From: an uncultured Lachnospiraceae bacterium
GTDB taxonomy: Bacteria > Bacillota > Clostridia > Lachnospirales > Lachnospiraceae
Assembly: GCA_910578825.1 (NCBI GenBank)
Contig: CAJTSB010000007.1
Location: 53,873 to 117,872 of the forward strand
Direction of reading: 5' to 3'
DNA: 64,000 bases
The position numbers were made by a program, and so were the translations under genes. Shown here one piece after another: positions 25,979 to 35,338 of this stretch. Within the stretch, counting starts at the first letter, position 1. Each line of letters begins with the position of its first letter. The notes beneath the pieces are model-generated. The model saw only the letters and a list, made by a program, of their open reading frames with translations, was not told the origin of the DNA and searched no databases.

Positions 25979-26455
25979 TTAAAATCCTTCTTTTTTGCGC
26001 TGAATCCGCAATTCTTTCCGTTTCTCAGCAGCGCTCCATTCCGCTTTCTCACTCTCTGTTTCCAGCAAAATGGACGGCACTTTTCTGGGTCTTCCCTCGT
26101 CATCTACCGCAACCAACGTCAGATAGGCGCGATTAATCGGCTTGCGCGTTCCCCCGAAATCTTCGATATACGTGTCAACGCGAACCTCCATAGACGTATT
26201 TCCCACGTAAGTTACACGCGCGAGCAATACAACCAGATCATTTTGAAACGCCCCTCTGATAAAACGAAGGTTATCCACAGACGCCGTTGTAATATTGCCG
26301 CCGGAATGCCTCATGCCCACCAGTCCGGCAATCTCATCAATCCACTCCATCAACTTGCCGCCGAACAGCCGCCCTGCTGCATTTAAGTGCTCCGGGCGCA
26401 CCTGGTAGATATGCTCTATCATAGAATCCGTTATTTTTTTAACTTCACGATCCAT
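25979..26455 (-). CDS. Acyl-CoA thioesterase (hotdog fold)
   Basis: A 158-residue hotdog protein: HIYQVRPEHLNAAGRLFGGK, LMEWIDEIAGLVGMRHSGG, VDNLRFIRGAFQNDLVVLLA and VTYVGNTSMEVRVDTYIED. The LFGGKLMEWIDEIAG helix and the trailing VDNLRF match the YciA/BACH type, which hydrolyses acyl-CoA. There is one hotdog domain, so the enzyme would work as an oligomer. The substrate chain length is unknown. It is 50 bp upstream of the sirtuin gene on the same strand. Confidence 0.85.
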   Translation of the reverse strand: MDREVKKITDSMIEHIYQVRPEHLNAAGRLFGGKLMEWIDEIAGLVGMRHSGGNITTASVDNLRFIRGAFQNDLVVLLARVTYVGNTSMEVRVDTYIEDFGGTRKPINRAYLTLVAVDDEGRPRKVPSILLETESEKAEWSAAEKRKELRIQRKKEGF

Positions 26456-26496
26456 TGTCGATTTCCTCCTGTCAGTTTTCTCAAATCACCATATTA

Positions 26497-26529
26497 ATAC
26501 CTCAGATAATCACATTGATACCTCAGATA
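26497..26529. repeat. 12-bp direct repeat at the 3' end of the AAA/nuclease gene
   Basis: ATACCTCAGATA occurs at 26497-26508 and again at 26518-26529, a 21-bp period with partial flanking similarity. The second copy covers the stop codon of the AAA/nuclease gene. It may be a small tandem duplication. Confidence 0.6.
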
Positions 26530-28097
26530 TCTTTTTCCTCTATCAGGCATTGATGTTCTTTATTTTCCTTATCATAATTAATCCCCACCAAAAGCAATTG
26601 TCCAGCGTAATCCTCTAACGACTTCACATACTCTCTGTTCCTGATCTGACTGATTGCGCCTTGTGCGGAATGATCCCACTTTAATTCCACAACCAGCGCA
26701 GGCTTATCTGGATGATCCCTTCGGGGCAGAAACACGAGGTCTGCAAATCCCTTTCCTGCCGGCATCTCCCGCACTACCGTATAATATTCCCTTGCACTGA
26801 AATATGCCAGCGAAACCGCGCAACTCAGGGAATTCTCATTGTTATATGCCAGCACGGACGCTGCCTCACGATGAAATTCATTCAAGCCATTTGCTACCAT
26901 CTGTCCATCTTTTCTCAAAGTAGCATCCAACAACTCTTCCGAAGATGTAATCGCCTTTACCACCTCTTTCCATCCTGCTCCCTGTATGGCGCTTGCAAAT
27001 TCATATTCCACTTCCCGGTTGGGAATAAAAACCTCTTTGCGCTCAATATCATAACCAAGATAGCCCAAATGCACCAGCAGGGTTAAAACATCATCCTTCC
27101 CCTGAAACGTCGTCATATCATTCTGGAACGTCCGGGGATTCACCCTGCACCGAATTCCTCCCAGCATTGTGATAATAGCATCCTTCAACCCATCAAAATT
27201 CATATCAATGTAGATTTTTAACGCCTCATATGTTTCCGTCTGCGACCAATAATTATCGAATTCTTCCCTTAACATAGCATCTACCACAGATTTCGGACTA
27301 TATACGTGACCTATCTTACGAAATTGATAACCATCATACCATCTCCTGCTCTCCAGAAAGTCCATATGATATTTTTCACACAGCTGCTCTACCTCCTCCT
27401 CTGTGAAACCCACATACTGTGCCAACATACCGGGATTCATCATGGAATATTCATCAAACATATTCAACGCCGAATGCGTCCCATATTTCTTAACCGGCAA
27501 AATTCCCGTCATATATGCCAGCCGGACATATGCCCGGTCTTTTAACAAAGCACGCAAAAAATCAAGATAAACAGCCTGCGCTTCCTTATCACTCTTGCTG
27601 ACCCGAAAAATACAGTCCCACTCGTCAATGATAACGACAAATCCTCGCTTTGTCTCTCCATAAATCTGCTCCAGGGCCGTTGCCAGATAATGCTCGGTTT
27701 CACTGATCAGCCCCGGAAACCGTTCCCTTAATTCTCTTACTACCATTTCCTGAAGGCAGGAAACTGTATCCTTTGCATTTTCCACACGACTTAGAAAATC
27801 CTGAATATTCAAAAACAATACCTGATATTGATTTCGATGTTTCTCAAAAGACGGATGACCTGCAATCTCCAATCCCTGAAACAATTCTCCGGAATCAATG
27901 CCATATCCATAATATGCCGCCAACATCTGTGCCGCCAGGGATTTCCCAAATCGCCTTGGGCGGCTTACGCAGATATATTTCTGCATTGTTCCCAGCACCT
28001 TATTTGTACAGGCAATCAAACCCGTTTTATCCACATATATTTCCGAGCGCAATGCCTCTGCAAACAATTCATTTCCCGGATTCAGATAAATTCCCAT
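26523..28097 (-). CDS. AAA-ATPase-like / PD-(D/E)XK nuclease protein
   Basis: The product is 524 residues. The N-terminal AAA-ATPase_like domain has YVDKTGLIACTNKV, Walker A-like SRPRRFGKSLAAQML (about 45-59) and Walker B VVIIDEWDCIFR. The C-terminal PDDEXK_9 domain shows FADLVFLPRRD and ALVVELKWDHSAQGA, giving the D...ExK nuclease signature. This family is expanded in gut Clostridia and Bacteroidetes. It is often called mobile or defence-related, though its role is unproven. It has AGGAGG upstream of the ATG and stands alone. Confidence 0.92.
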   Translation of the reverse strand: MGIYLNPGNELFAEALRSEIYVDKTGLIACTNKVLGTMQKYICVSRPRRFGKSLAAQMLAAYYGYGIDSGELFQGLEIAGHPSFEKHRNQYQVLFLNIQDFLSRVENAKDTVSCLQEMVVRELRERFPGLISETEHYLATALEQIYGETKRGFVVIIDEWDCIFRVSKSDKEAQAVYLDFLRALLKDRAYVRLAYMTGILPVKKYGTHSALNMFDEYSMMNPGMLAQYVGFTEEEVEQLCEKYHMDFLESRRWYDGYQFRKIGHVYSPKSVVDAMLREEFDNYWSQTETYEALKIYIDMNFDGLKDAIITMLGGIRCRVNPRTFQNDMTTFQGKDDVLTLLVHLGYLGYDIERKEVFIPNREVEYEFASAIQGAGWKEVVKAITSSEELLDATLRKDGQMVANGLNEFHREAASVLAYNNENSLSCAVSLAYFSAREYYTVVREMPAGKGFADLVFLPRRDHPDKPALVVELKWDHSAQGAISQIRNREYVKSLEDYAGQLLLVGINYDKENKEHQCLIEEKDI

Positions 28098-28220
28098 CCT
28101 GCACCCCTCCTTTGAGCTCTCCTTCTTACATTATATTCCCGTATCATCTGCAAAACATTTCCTTCTTACATCTTGCCACAAGAAGAAGAGATCGTCAATT
28201 CCTATAATTAATACCCGAAA

Positions 28221-28254
28221 CAGCTGCCTACATTTTTCGTAAGCAGCTGCTTTT
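28221..28254. terminator. Hairpin downstream of the macB-like operon
   Basis: An 11-bp stem with one mismatch (28221-28231 and 28239-28249) and a 7-nt loop is followed by CTTTTTC on the plus strand. On the minus strand, the direction of the macB-like operon ending at 28284, only TTT follows. It may end that operon weakly. Confidence 0.5.
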
Positions 28255-28283
28255 TCATTCTATTTCAGTTTATTACTTTATTC

Positions 28284-29519
28284 CTAATCCCTCCTGAGCG
28301 CCTCAATCGGACTCAGTTTCGCTGCCTTTCTTGCGGGATAAATCCCGAAGAACACGCCAATTCCACAGGAAAATAAGGTTGCTCCAAGTATCGTGCTCGC
28401 CTTAATGCCCGGCTGGATGGCACTGCCCATGGAAGCGCTCATCAGAGAACAGGCTCCCAAAGCGCCCAAAAGTCCCAGAATAATCCCAATGATTCCTCCC
28501 AGAATCGTGAGGATTGCCGCCTCGGCGAGGAACTGCAGTAGGATAGAGGAGGTTTTTGCGCCCAATGATTTTCGAATTCCAATTTCCCTTGTGCGCTCTG
28601 TCACAGACACCAGCATTATATTCATAACGCCGATTCCGCCTACAATCAGGGAAATGGCTGCCACGCAGGAGATAAATGCCGTCACGATTCCCAGTATATC
28701 ATTCATCTCTGTAAGCATATCCTGAAAACTCTGAACCTGGTAATAATCCTCCCCGGCGCACTGATGCCTGCTCTCCAGGGTATGAATGATATTGCGCACC
28801 ACTTCCTCACCGCTTACCTCGTTATTGGCAAACACCAGTGCAGAATAAAAGGAGTCGCTTTCCCACCCGAAATATGAAAAAGACGTATAGGGAACCTCCA
28901 GAGAGACAGGCATCCCCTCGTAAGTATAGCTGACAAAACTGGTATTTTCCTTCTGTTGGGTCACCCCGACAATCCGGTAATTTCCGCTGATTCCGTTAAT
29001 CTCCACGTCGATGTCCATGCCTACTACATCATCAGAACCAAAAAGACGTTTCGCATCACTGTCTGAGATTACACAGACGCGATTTCCCTCTTCCACGTCT
29101 GCCGCCGTAAAGTAAGAACCTCTTTTCATATTAAAATTCATGGATTTTTGCAAATCTTCGGTTCCCGCGCCCAATGTGAGGGTAAACTCGCCCTTCCCGG
29201 TAATCGTACTTCCGGATGCGCCATCACTTGGTGTTGCGCCGTCCACGCCCACGACATTCTCCTTAATCGCCATAATGTCTTCCGGCGTAATCCATTCCCC
29301 GGCATTAGACGCCCCTTCACTGCAATAGACGCTAATTTGACCGCTTCCCAAATCTTCCACTTCCGCATTCATGGCATTTGCTGTGCCATCTCCCACAGCC
29401 ATTACCATGATCACAGAACTAATTCCGATAATAATACCAAGCATTGTGAGAAAGGAACGCCCCTTATTTGCTTTGATATTTTTTAATGCCATTTTGACAT
29501 ATTCAACAAAATTACCCAT
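28284..29519 (-). CDS. ABC transporter permease (MacB/FtsX type)
   Basis: The 411-residue product begins MGNFVEYVKMALKNIKANKG. A first helix follows (RSFLTMLGIIIGISSVIMVM), then a large extracytoplasmic MacB_PCD domain (about 45-275) and three C-terminal helices in the FtsX domain (starting AFISCVAAISLIVGG, with MLVSVTERTREIGIRKSLGA). The ATG at 29519 has AGAGG 7 nt upstream. It forms a tripartite efflux system with the adaptor gene 12 bp upstream and the ATPase gene. The cargo is likely a peptide or lipophilic compound; it cannot be read from the sequence. Confidence 0.93.
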   Translation of the reverse strand: MGNFVEYVKMALKNIKANKGRSFLTMLGIIIGISSVIMVMAVGDGTANAMNAEVEDLGSGQISVYCSEGASNAGEWITPEDIMAIKENVVGVDGATPSDGASGSTITGKGEFTLTLGAGTEDLQKSMNFNMKRGSYFTAADVEEGNRVCVISDSDAKRLFGSDDVVGMDIDVEINGISGNYRIVGVTQQKENTSFVSYTYEGMPVSLEVPYTSFSYFGWESDSFYSALVFANNEVSGEEVVRNIIHTLESRHQCAGEDYYQVQSFQDMLTEMNDILGIVTAFISCVAAISLIVGGIGVMNIMLVSVTERTREIGIRKSLGAKTSSILLQFLAEAAILTILGGIIGIILGLLGALGACSLMSASMGSAIQPGIKASTILGATLFSCGIGVFFGIYPARKAAKLSPIEALRRD

Positions 29520-29531
29520 CTGCACACCTCT

Positions 29532-31286
29532 TTACTCGTTCTCTGCCGTGTCATCCGATGCGCTGTCTGTTTCATCTGCTCCTGCTGCATCATCCATTCC
29601 CAATGTTTCATCTGTTTCTGCCGTACCTTCCGGCATTTCACCCCCGTCTACGGCGTTCATCACCGTAATAGCATCTCCTTCTTCGTGATTGCCGGGATCC
29701 GGAATTACCACCTCACCCTCGTCAATTCCCTGGGTGATTTCCGCATACTCGTTCGAAGATACCCCCGTAGTAATACTGCGTTTTGTAAGAATACCATCTT
29801 TGTTCACCCAGCAGAATGTGCCGTCTTTTCCAATGTTGACTGCCTCTGTAGGAAGGATAATGACATCATTCGCCTCTGCCGCCTGGATTGTCACCTTAGC
29901 ATCCACACCCAGAAAAATATTTTCATCCGGATTATCAATATGTATCGTCGCCATGATAGAGGCTGAAGATACTGCCGCCTGATTTGTTCCGGACGCCCCG
30001 CTTGTGGCAATCCTGCTAATACTCTGCACCGTTCCCTGATACGTCTCTCCTGCCAGCGTAATCTCTGCTTTCTGCCCTTCTTTCACTTTGGCAAAGACAT
30101 TTTTGGAAAGTGTGACTTCAACATTTACATCCTCAATGCTTTGCAAGGTAAAGAGCTGCATCCCCTGCGTCACGGTTGCACCTTCCATAATCTGCTTATC
30201 CGAAATTACACCGTCAAATTCTGCGGTAATTCCTTTTTTTCCTTCCGCAATCAGTTCTTCTAATGATTTGCTCTCCAATTCCGCCAGGTTGGTATTTGTC
30301 CGCATCTGTTCCCTGGCCGCGCTGCTCATTGCCCCGCTGTCCGCCTCTGCAACTGCCTTCTGGCTCTCCAGATTTGCTTTTAATTCTGCAAGCTCCGACT
30401 GTGCCGTCTGCAGTTTCTGCTGCAAGTCAGATTCCCCAACAGACTCTGTCATCACTCCCTGAGAATTTCCCTGCAATGCATTTAACTGCTGCTGTAACGC
30501 ATCTACCGCCTGTTGATTTGCGTCATAGGCGCTTTTCGCATCTGTAAGGCTCTTATTTGCCTTATTGAGTTTTTCCCTTGCCGTTTCCAAAGCCTGGGGA
30601 TTGCTTTCTGCCGCCGCGGCTGCGGCATCAAAATTTACCTGTGCCGTCTGCTGTTCCGTTCCCGCCTTATCGTATGCCTTTTTTGCTGTGTCCGCCTCTT
30701 TACTGGCGTTCTTTATCTGTTTTTGAAGTGACGAAACCTGCTCCTGCATCTCTTTCTCTTCCTGTTTGCGCGACGCCTCCTGTGCGCTGACTGCACCGGC
30801 AATAGCATTGGTAAGGTTCTGTACCTCCTGCTCCTTTGCACTTACCTGCGCCTGTAACTGCACCGCCTTGTTTTTGGCGTCTGCTTGACGGCTCGCCGCT
30901 TTATTAGCCTGACTTACACTGTCCTGGTAACCCAGTTCACTTGACCTCACGTTCAATTCTGCCTTCTGGTTCTGCTCTTCCAAATCCTTCAGGTTAAACG
31001 TCACAAGCTGCGTTCCCGCCTTTACCAGGCTTCCAACCTCAAAATCCGCAGTTTCTACACTTGCATTTACCGGAGAAAATATCATCTTCTGCTCGCCGCT
31101 TATCACCGTTCCATTCGTCTCTACAATCTCCGCCACATCTCCGGTCTCCACGGTAACGCCCTCTACCTGCATAGCCTCCGCCATCTGTTTTCCGGCATTT
31201 GCCGCATTATTCACAGTCACTGCGCCGATGATTATTACTACAACTGCTGCCGGGATTACAATTTTCAAAATTTTCTTTTTTTTCAT
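29532..31286 (-). CDS. MacA/HlyD-type efflux adaptor
   Basis: A 584-residue membrane-fusion protein. It has an N-terminal helix (IVIPAAVVVIIIGAVTV), a lipoyl-like half (VISGEQKMIFSPVNASVETA), a very long Gln/Ala-rich coiled coil (about 110-345), and a second barrel-sandwich half. The C-terminal VTIQAAEANDVIILPTEAV region and an acidic tail end the protein. The coiled coil is longer than in E. coli MacA, as is common in Gram-positive homologues, where it crosses the wall. It lies between the ATPase and permease genes with 3- and 12-bp gaps. Confidence 0.92.
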   Translation of the reverse strand: MKKKKILKIVIPAAVVVIIIGAVTVNNAANAGKQMAEAMQVEGVTVETGDVAEIVETNGTVISGEQKMIFSPVNASVETADFEVGSLVKAGTQLVTFNLKDLEEQNQKAELNVRSSELGYQDSVSQANKAASRQADAKNKAVQLQAQVSAKEQEVQNLTNAIAGAVSAQEASRKQEEKEMQEQVSSLQKQIKNASKEADTAKKAYDKAGTEQQTAQVNFDAAAAAAESNPQALETAREKLNKANKSLTDAKSAYDANQQAVDALQQQLNALQGNSQGVMTESVGESDLQQKLQTAQSELAELKANLESQKAVAEADSGAMSSAAREQMRTNTNLAELESKSLEELIAEGKKGITAEFDGVISDKQIMEGATVTQGMQLFTLQSIEDVNVEVTLSKNVFAKVKEGQKAEITLAGETYQGTVQSISRIATSGASGTNQAAVSSASIMATIHIDNPDENIFLGVDAKVTIQAAEANDVIILPTEAVNIGKDGTFCWVNKDGILTKRSITTGVSSNEYAEITQGIDEGEVVIPDPGNHEEGDAITVMNAVDGGEMPEGTAETDETLGMDDAAGADETDSASDDTAENE

Positions 31287-31289
31287 AGC

Positions 31290-32033
31290 TTATGCCTCCT
31301 GCTGTTCTTCCTTATTATAATAATCTTCCACAATCTTACCGTCCAAAATCCGCACTACCCGCTTTGCCTGTTCCGCAATCTCATTGTCATGGGTAATCAG
31401 GATGATGCTGCGCCCCGCCTTGTGCAGCCCTTTTAAAATATCCATGATCTCTCGTGTAGACGCGGAATCCAAATTTCCGGTCGGCTCATCCGCCAGAATC
31501 ACCGGTGGCTGTGCGGCAATCGCCCGGGCAATGGCGACCCTCTGCTGTTGTCCTCCTGACATCTCCGACGGCTTGTGCTCCATACGTTTCTCCAGGCCTA
31601 CCCGAATCAACGCTTCCTTTGCCAGTTTATGCCGTTTAGCCCTGCCAATTCCCCGGTAAATCAGGGGCAGCTCTACATTCTCCAATGCGGTGAGATTTGA
31701 AATCAGGTTAAATCCCTGAAAAATAAAACCAATTTCCTGATTCCGTATCTCTGACAACTGATTGTCCTTCATGACGGATACATCCTTGCCGTTTAGAAAA
31801 TAAGAACCGGAGGTTGGCACATCCAAACAACCAAGCATATTCATAAGGGTGGACTTCCCGGAACCGGAATGTCCGATGATTGCCACAAACTCTCCCTTTT
31901 CCATTTCCAGATCCACATGGTCTAATGCGCGGACTTCATTTTCTCCGGGATTGTATATCTTGCACATGTCCCGGACACTGATTAACTTTTCCAAATCCTT
32001 ACCTGCCTTTCTGTCAATTTTCTGTTCTATCAT
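31290..32033 (-). CDS. ABC transporter ATP-binding protein (MacB/LolD type)
   Basis: The 247-residue ATPase has Walker A IIGHSGSGKSTLMN, Q-loop FIFQGFNLI, signature MSGGQQQRVAIARA, Walker B PVILADEPTGNLDS and switch IILITHDNEIAEQ. This is the MacB-branch pattern, here as a separate protein and not fused to the permease, which is normal in Firmicutes. It is the first gene of the three-gene efflux operon. The ribosome binding site before the ATG is weak. No adjacent two-component regulator is present. Confidence 0.95.
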   Translation of the reverse strand: MIEQKIDRKAGKDLEKLISVRDMCKIYNPGENEVRALDHVDLEMEKGEFVAIIGHSGSGKSTLMNMLGCLDVPTSGSYFLNGKDVSVMKDNQLSEIRNQEIGFIFQGFNLISNLTALENVELPLIYRGIGRAKRHKLAKEALIRVGLEKRMEHKPSEMSGGQQQRVAIARAIAAQPPVILADEPTGNLDSASTREIMDILKGLHKAGRSIILITHDNEIAEQAKRVVRILDGKIVEDYYNKEEQQEA

Positions 32034-32223
32034 AATGTTTATTTTATCTTACGCTATATTTCTTAAAGAAAATATAAGATTACCTTACTACTTTCTTACA
32101 ATCTATATAACGAATAGAACACGCTATTTTCTTCAAAAAACTTTTTCTTTCTATCATTTATAGCAGGTAATTGGTATGGCATCTATACTTCCTTAGATGT
32201 ATTTTGGGAAGTATTTTTCAAAA

Positions 32224-32252
32224 TGGACTATTTCTATAAGTTATGTCATAAT
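32224..32252 (+). promoter_or_regulatory. Candidate sigma-A promoter of the dipeptidase gene
   Basis: TGGACT (32224-32229) and CATAAT (32247-32252) with a 17-nt spacer lie 34 nt before the dipeptidase ATG. A TTGACA at 32255 is too close to the gene to serve. Confidence 0.4.
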
Positions 32253-32285
32253 TATTGACACAACTTTATCTTATGGAGGCGTCCT

Positions 32286-33254
32286 ATGAAAATTATCGAC
32301 ATGCACTGCGACACCATTTCCCGCATTTATCAGGAGCGAAAACAGCATAAAATGGCAAACCTTCGGAAGAATTCCTTCCAGGTAGACCTTACAAAAATGA
32401 AATCCGCCGGCTATCTCGTTCAGAACTTTGCCCTGTTCATTGATTTGACCGAAACCGAAAACGCCTATCAGACTTTTGAGGAACAATTTGCCGTATTTCG
32501 GGAAGAGATGAAACGAAATGCAGATCTGATTGCACCCATCACTTCTTATTCTGAAATCCTTTCAAATGAGAAACAGCAGAAAATGTCCGCTCTACTGAGT
32601 CTGGAAGAGGGAGAAGTCTGCGGCGGCGACCCTGTTCATTTATCAGAAATCTATGAGATGGGCGTTCGGATGATGACTTTTACCTGGAATTATCCCAACA
32701 GCCTGGGATTTCCGGCAGAACCCGTCTGTCCACAACCGGAACGGGGACTCACCAGCCTCGGCATAGAATACCTGGCTGAAATGGAGCGTCTTGGCATCAT
32801 TGCAGACGTATCCCATCTGTCCGATAAAGGTATCCGCGACGTCTGCCGGTTTGCCGCAAAACCATTCTGTGCCAGCCATTCCAACGCCCGCTCCCTCTGT
32901 AACCGCGGAAGAAACCTGCCGGATGAGCTGATACGAAAGATTGCCGAAAAAGGCGGCGTTATCGGGGCAAACTACTATGGACCCTTTCTCTCTGACGTCC
33001 CAAACGAGCAAAACATCTTTTTTAGTCAGGCAAAAGATATTGCCCGTCATATTTGTCATATTTCAGATATTGGCGGCATATACTGTATAGGACTCGGTTC
33101 TGATTTTGATGGAATCGACGATAACCTGGAGCTAAATAATTGCAGTAAGATGGAAATATTAGAACAGGAATTGAAAAACTGTGGATTTCATACCAGTGAG
33201 ATAGAGCGGATTTTCTACAAAAATGTACTGGATTTCTATCAGGAGTTATTATAA
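32286..33254 (+). CDS. M19 (renal dipeptidase-type) membrane dipeptidase family protein
   Basis: The 322-residue metallopeptidase starts MKIIDMHCDTISRIY with the first zinc motif HxD. The bridging Glu is in LLSLEEGEVCGG, a His is in IADVSHLSDKG, and another His is in ASHSNARSLCNRGRNLPDE. GIDDNLEL follows GLGSDFD near the C-terminus. Family members cleave dipeptides, including L,D-dipeptides, and the bacterial ones are cytosolic. There is no signal peptide. ATGGAGGCGTCCT precedes the ATG. The NlpC/P60 gene starts 59 bp downstream, suggesting a shared role in breaking down wall peptides. Confidence 0.93.
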   Translation: MKIIDMHCDTISRIYQERKQHKMANLRKNSFQVDLTKMKSAGYLVQNFALFIDLTETENAYQTFEEQFAVFREEMKRNADLIAPITSYSEILSNEKQQKMSALLSLEEGEVCGGDPVHLSEIYEMGVRMMTFTWNYPNSLGFPAEPVCPQPERGLTSLGIEYLAEMERLGIIADVSHLSDKGIRDVCRFAAKPFCASHSNARSLCNRGRNLPDELIRKIAEKGGVIGANYYGPFLSDVPNEQNIFFSQAKDIARHICHISDIGGIYCIGLGSDFDGIDDNLELNNCSKMEILEQELKNCGFHTSEIERIFYKNVLDFYQELL

Positions 33255-33313
33255 CGCCATCCATGTCCGGGCAAATGGCGTGCTCTGAAATTGTAATACT
33301 GAGAGGAGTTATC

Positions 33314-34153
33314 ATGCAGCAAGCCATTGTTATTGTTCCGAAAGCAACCCTTTATGAATCCGTTATTATGAAGAATCATTGCCTTATCGCTCAAGACGTC
33401 TCAGATGAGCTATTATCCGGATGGCTGGTCACTGTCACCGAGTGTCAGGATCAATTTCTGAAAATCATTACGCATTACGGTTATAGTGGATGGATTTGCG
33501 CGAAAGACGTACATAGAATCTCAGAAGAAGAATACGGTCTGTGGAATATCCGTTCCGGTTCTCTGCTTCTGCTCACCCAGCGGCTTACCGATGTTCTGGC
33601 TTTTCCAAAAGTACAAGCCCCCGTCAACGCCACGCTCTTTATGGGCAGTACCGTAATCCCTCTGGGCGGCAGAAAAAACGGCTGGCAGAAAGTCCAGCTG
33701 GCAGATAATACAACGGGATACGTGCCGGCGATTGCCTTAACGGCCTCCCCATCCACAGCGGCCTCCCAGACAGAATTGCGTTCCTGCATCATCAACTATG
33801 CCCTGTCTTACCTGGGCACACAATACCGCTGGGGCGGAAAAACCCACGAGGGTATTGACTGTTCCGGACTTACGTTTATGAGTTATTTTATGTGTGGAAT
33901 CCTCATTTACCGAGACGCCGCTATCAAAACCGGTTATCCGGTGCGGGAAATTCCCCGCTCCCAGATAAAACCTGCAGACCTTTTGTATTTTCCGGGGCAT
34001 ATTGCACTCTACCTTGGCAATAACAAATATATCCATGCCACCGGGAATCTGAACAGTTACGGCTGCGTCATTAACAGTCTGGATTCCCGGGACATGGATT
34101 ATCGTGCTGATTTAGCAGAAAGCCTCTATGCTGTAGGCAGCGCGTTCTGCTGA
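33314..34153 (+). CDS. SH3-like / NlpC-P60 (C40) peptidase, probably cytoplasmic
   Basis: The product is 279 residues from the ATG at 33314 (GAGAGG upstream). Two SH3b-like domains (about 1-70 and 80-145) precede an NlpC/P60 domain. Its likely triad is Cys183 (EGIDCSGLTF), His229 (LYFPGHIALYLG) and His241 (KYIHATG). There is no signal peptide, as in Bacillus YkfC and L. sphaericus dipeptidyl-peptidase VI, which cut gamma-D-Glu-diamino acid bonds of recycled muropeptides in the cytosol. Pairing with the dipeptidase supports that reading. Confidence 0.88.
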   Translation: MQQAIVIVPKATLYESVIMKNHCLIAQDVSDELLSGWLVTVTECQDQFLKIITHYGYSGWICAKDVHRISEEEYGLWNIRSGSLLLLTQRLTDVLAFPKVQAPVNATLFMGSTVIPLGGRKNGWQKVQLADNTTGYVPAIALTASPSTAASQTELRSCIINYALSYLGTQYRWGGKTHEGIDCSGLTFMSYFMCGILIYRDAAIKTGYPVREIPRSQIKPADLLYFPGHIALYLGNNKYIHATGNLNSYGCVINSLDSRDMDYRADLAESLYAVGSAFC

Positions 34154-34158
34154 TATTT

Positions 34159-35085
34159 CTATTCTTCAAACAAAGGCGTGGAAAAATACCGTTCCGCCGT
34201 ATCCGGCAAGATGGTAACCACCGTCTTGCCTTTGCCAAGCTGTTTTGCCAGCTTGATTGCCGCCGCAACATTTGTCCCGCTGGAGATACCGCACATAATG
34301 CCCTCCCGCGAGGCAAGTTGTTTGGACGTATTAAGCGCCTCATCATCTGTAATAATGCAGACGTCATCGTAAATCTGCTGATTCAAAATCTCCGGAATCA
34401 GGCCGTCGCCGATTCCCATCTGCAAATGCGTGCCTATCGAGCCTCCCGACAGAATTGCCGCATGTTCCGGTTCTACCGCCCAGATTTTCATATCGGGATT
34501 TTTCGCTTTCAAAGTCTCTCCCACGCCGGTAATTGTCCCACCTGTGCCAATACCGGAACAGAAACCATGAATTTCTCCATCTACCTGATCTAAAATTTCC
34601 AGTCCGGTCTGGATCTTATGTACCGCAGGATTTGCGGGGTTCTCAAACTGCTGGGGAACGAAAACCCTGGCATCTTCCTCTGCCATACGAAGAGCCGTCT
34701 GTAAACACTCTTCGATACAGGCTCCGATATTTCCCGCATCATGAATCAGGATAACTTCTGCGCCGTAATGTTCGACTAATTTACGCCGCTCTTCACTGAC
34801 AGAATCCGGCATGATAATTTTTGTCTCATAGCCGTATACGGCTCCCACCAGAGCCAGGCCAATACCCTGATTCCCACTTGTCGGCTCTACAATTATTGTA
34901 TCATCCTTAATCAGACCCTGTGCCTGCGCTGCACGAATCATATTATATGCAGTCCTTGTCTTAATGGAGCCGCCCACGTTCAGCCCTTCAAACTTCACCA
35001 GAATCTGCGCGCTATCTGGTTCTGTCATGTGGTTGAGCCGGATTAAGGGGGTATTACCCATCGCCTCTAAAATATTCTGATAAAC
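34159..35085 (-). CDS. cysK: Cysteine synthase-family PLP enzyme
   Basis: The 308-residue fold-type II PLP enzyme begins MVYQNILEAMGNTPLIRLNH. PLP lysine is K43 in VGGSIKTRTAYNM, the substrate loop is VEPTSGNQGIGLAL, and the phosphate loop is GIGTGGTITGVGETL. The family usually has KDR after the serine; here it reads KTR, so the substrate may differ from O-acetylserine. An upstream in-frame extension to 35139 is rejected because it runs through the terminator hairpin of tRNA-fMet. AAGGAG is 14 nt before the ATG. No own promoter is obvious. Confidence 0.85.
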   Translation of the reverse strand, partial: VYQNILEAMGNTPLIRLNHMTEPDSAQILVKFEGLNVGGSIKTRTAYNMIRAAQAQGLIKDDTIIVEPTSGNQGIGLALVGAVYGYETKIIMPDSVSEERRKLVEHYGAEVILIHDAGNIGACIEECLQTALRMAEEDARVFVPQQFENPANPAVHKIQTGLEILDQVDGEIHGFCSGIGTGGTITGVGETLKAKNPDMKIWAVEPEHAAILSGGSIGTHLQMGIGDGLIPEILNQQIYDDVCIITDDEALNTSKQLASREGIMCGISSGTNVAAAIKLAKQLGKGKTVVTILPDTAERYFSTPLFEE

Positions 35086-35120
35086 CATAATCTTTTTATT
35101 TTCTCCTTGATTCAAATATT

Positions 35121-35151
35121 CAAAAACAGCAGCAACCATGCGGTTACTGCT
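35121..35151 (-). terminator. Rho-independent terminator of tRNA-fMet
   Basis: On the minus strand a 10-bp stem with one G-T pair (35151-35142 with 35137-35128) and a 4-nt loop is followed by GTTTTTG. It lies 8 nt past the tRNA 3' end and 36 nt before the cysK start. Confidence 0.75.
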
Positions 35152-35158
35152 ATTTGCA

Positions 35159-35232
<74 letters not shown>

Positions 35233-35244
35233 TCAACGAATCCT

Positions 35245-35273
35245 ATTATATGATATATCGTTGTAAATGTCAA
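35245..35273 (-). promoter_or_regulatory. Consensus sigma-A promoter of tRNA-fMet
   Basis: On the minus strand a perfect TTGACA (35273-35268) and a perfect TATAAT (35250-35245) are 17 nt apart. The start would fall a few bases before the tRNA. It is one of the strongest promoters in the window. Confidence 0.9.
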
Positions 35274-35338
35274 ATTTTTTTGAGAATTTCTTCCATAATA
35301 ATATCTGCATACTTTATTTTATGCAGGAACACGCCATT

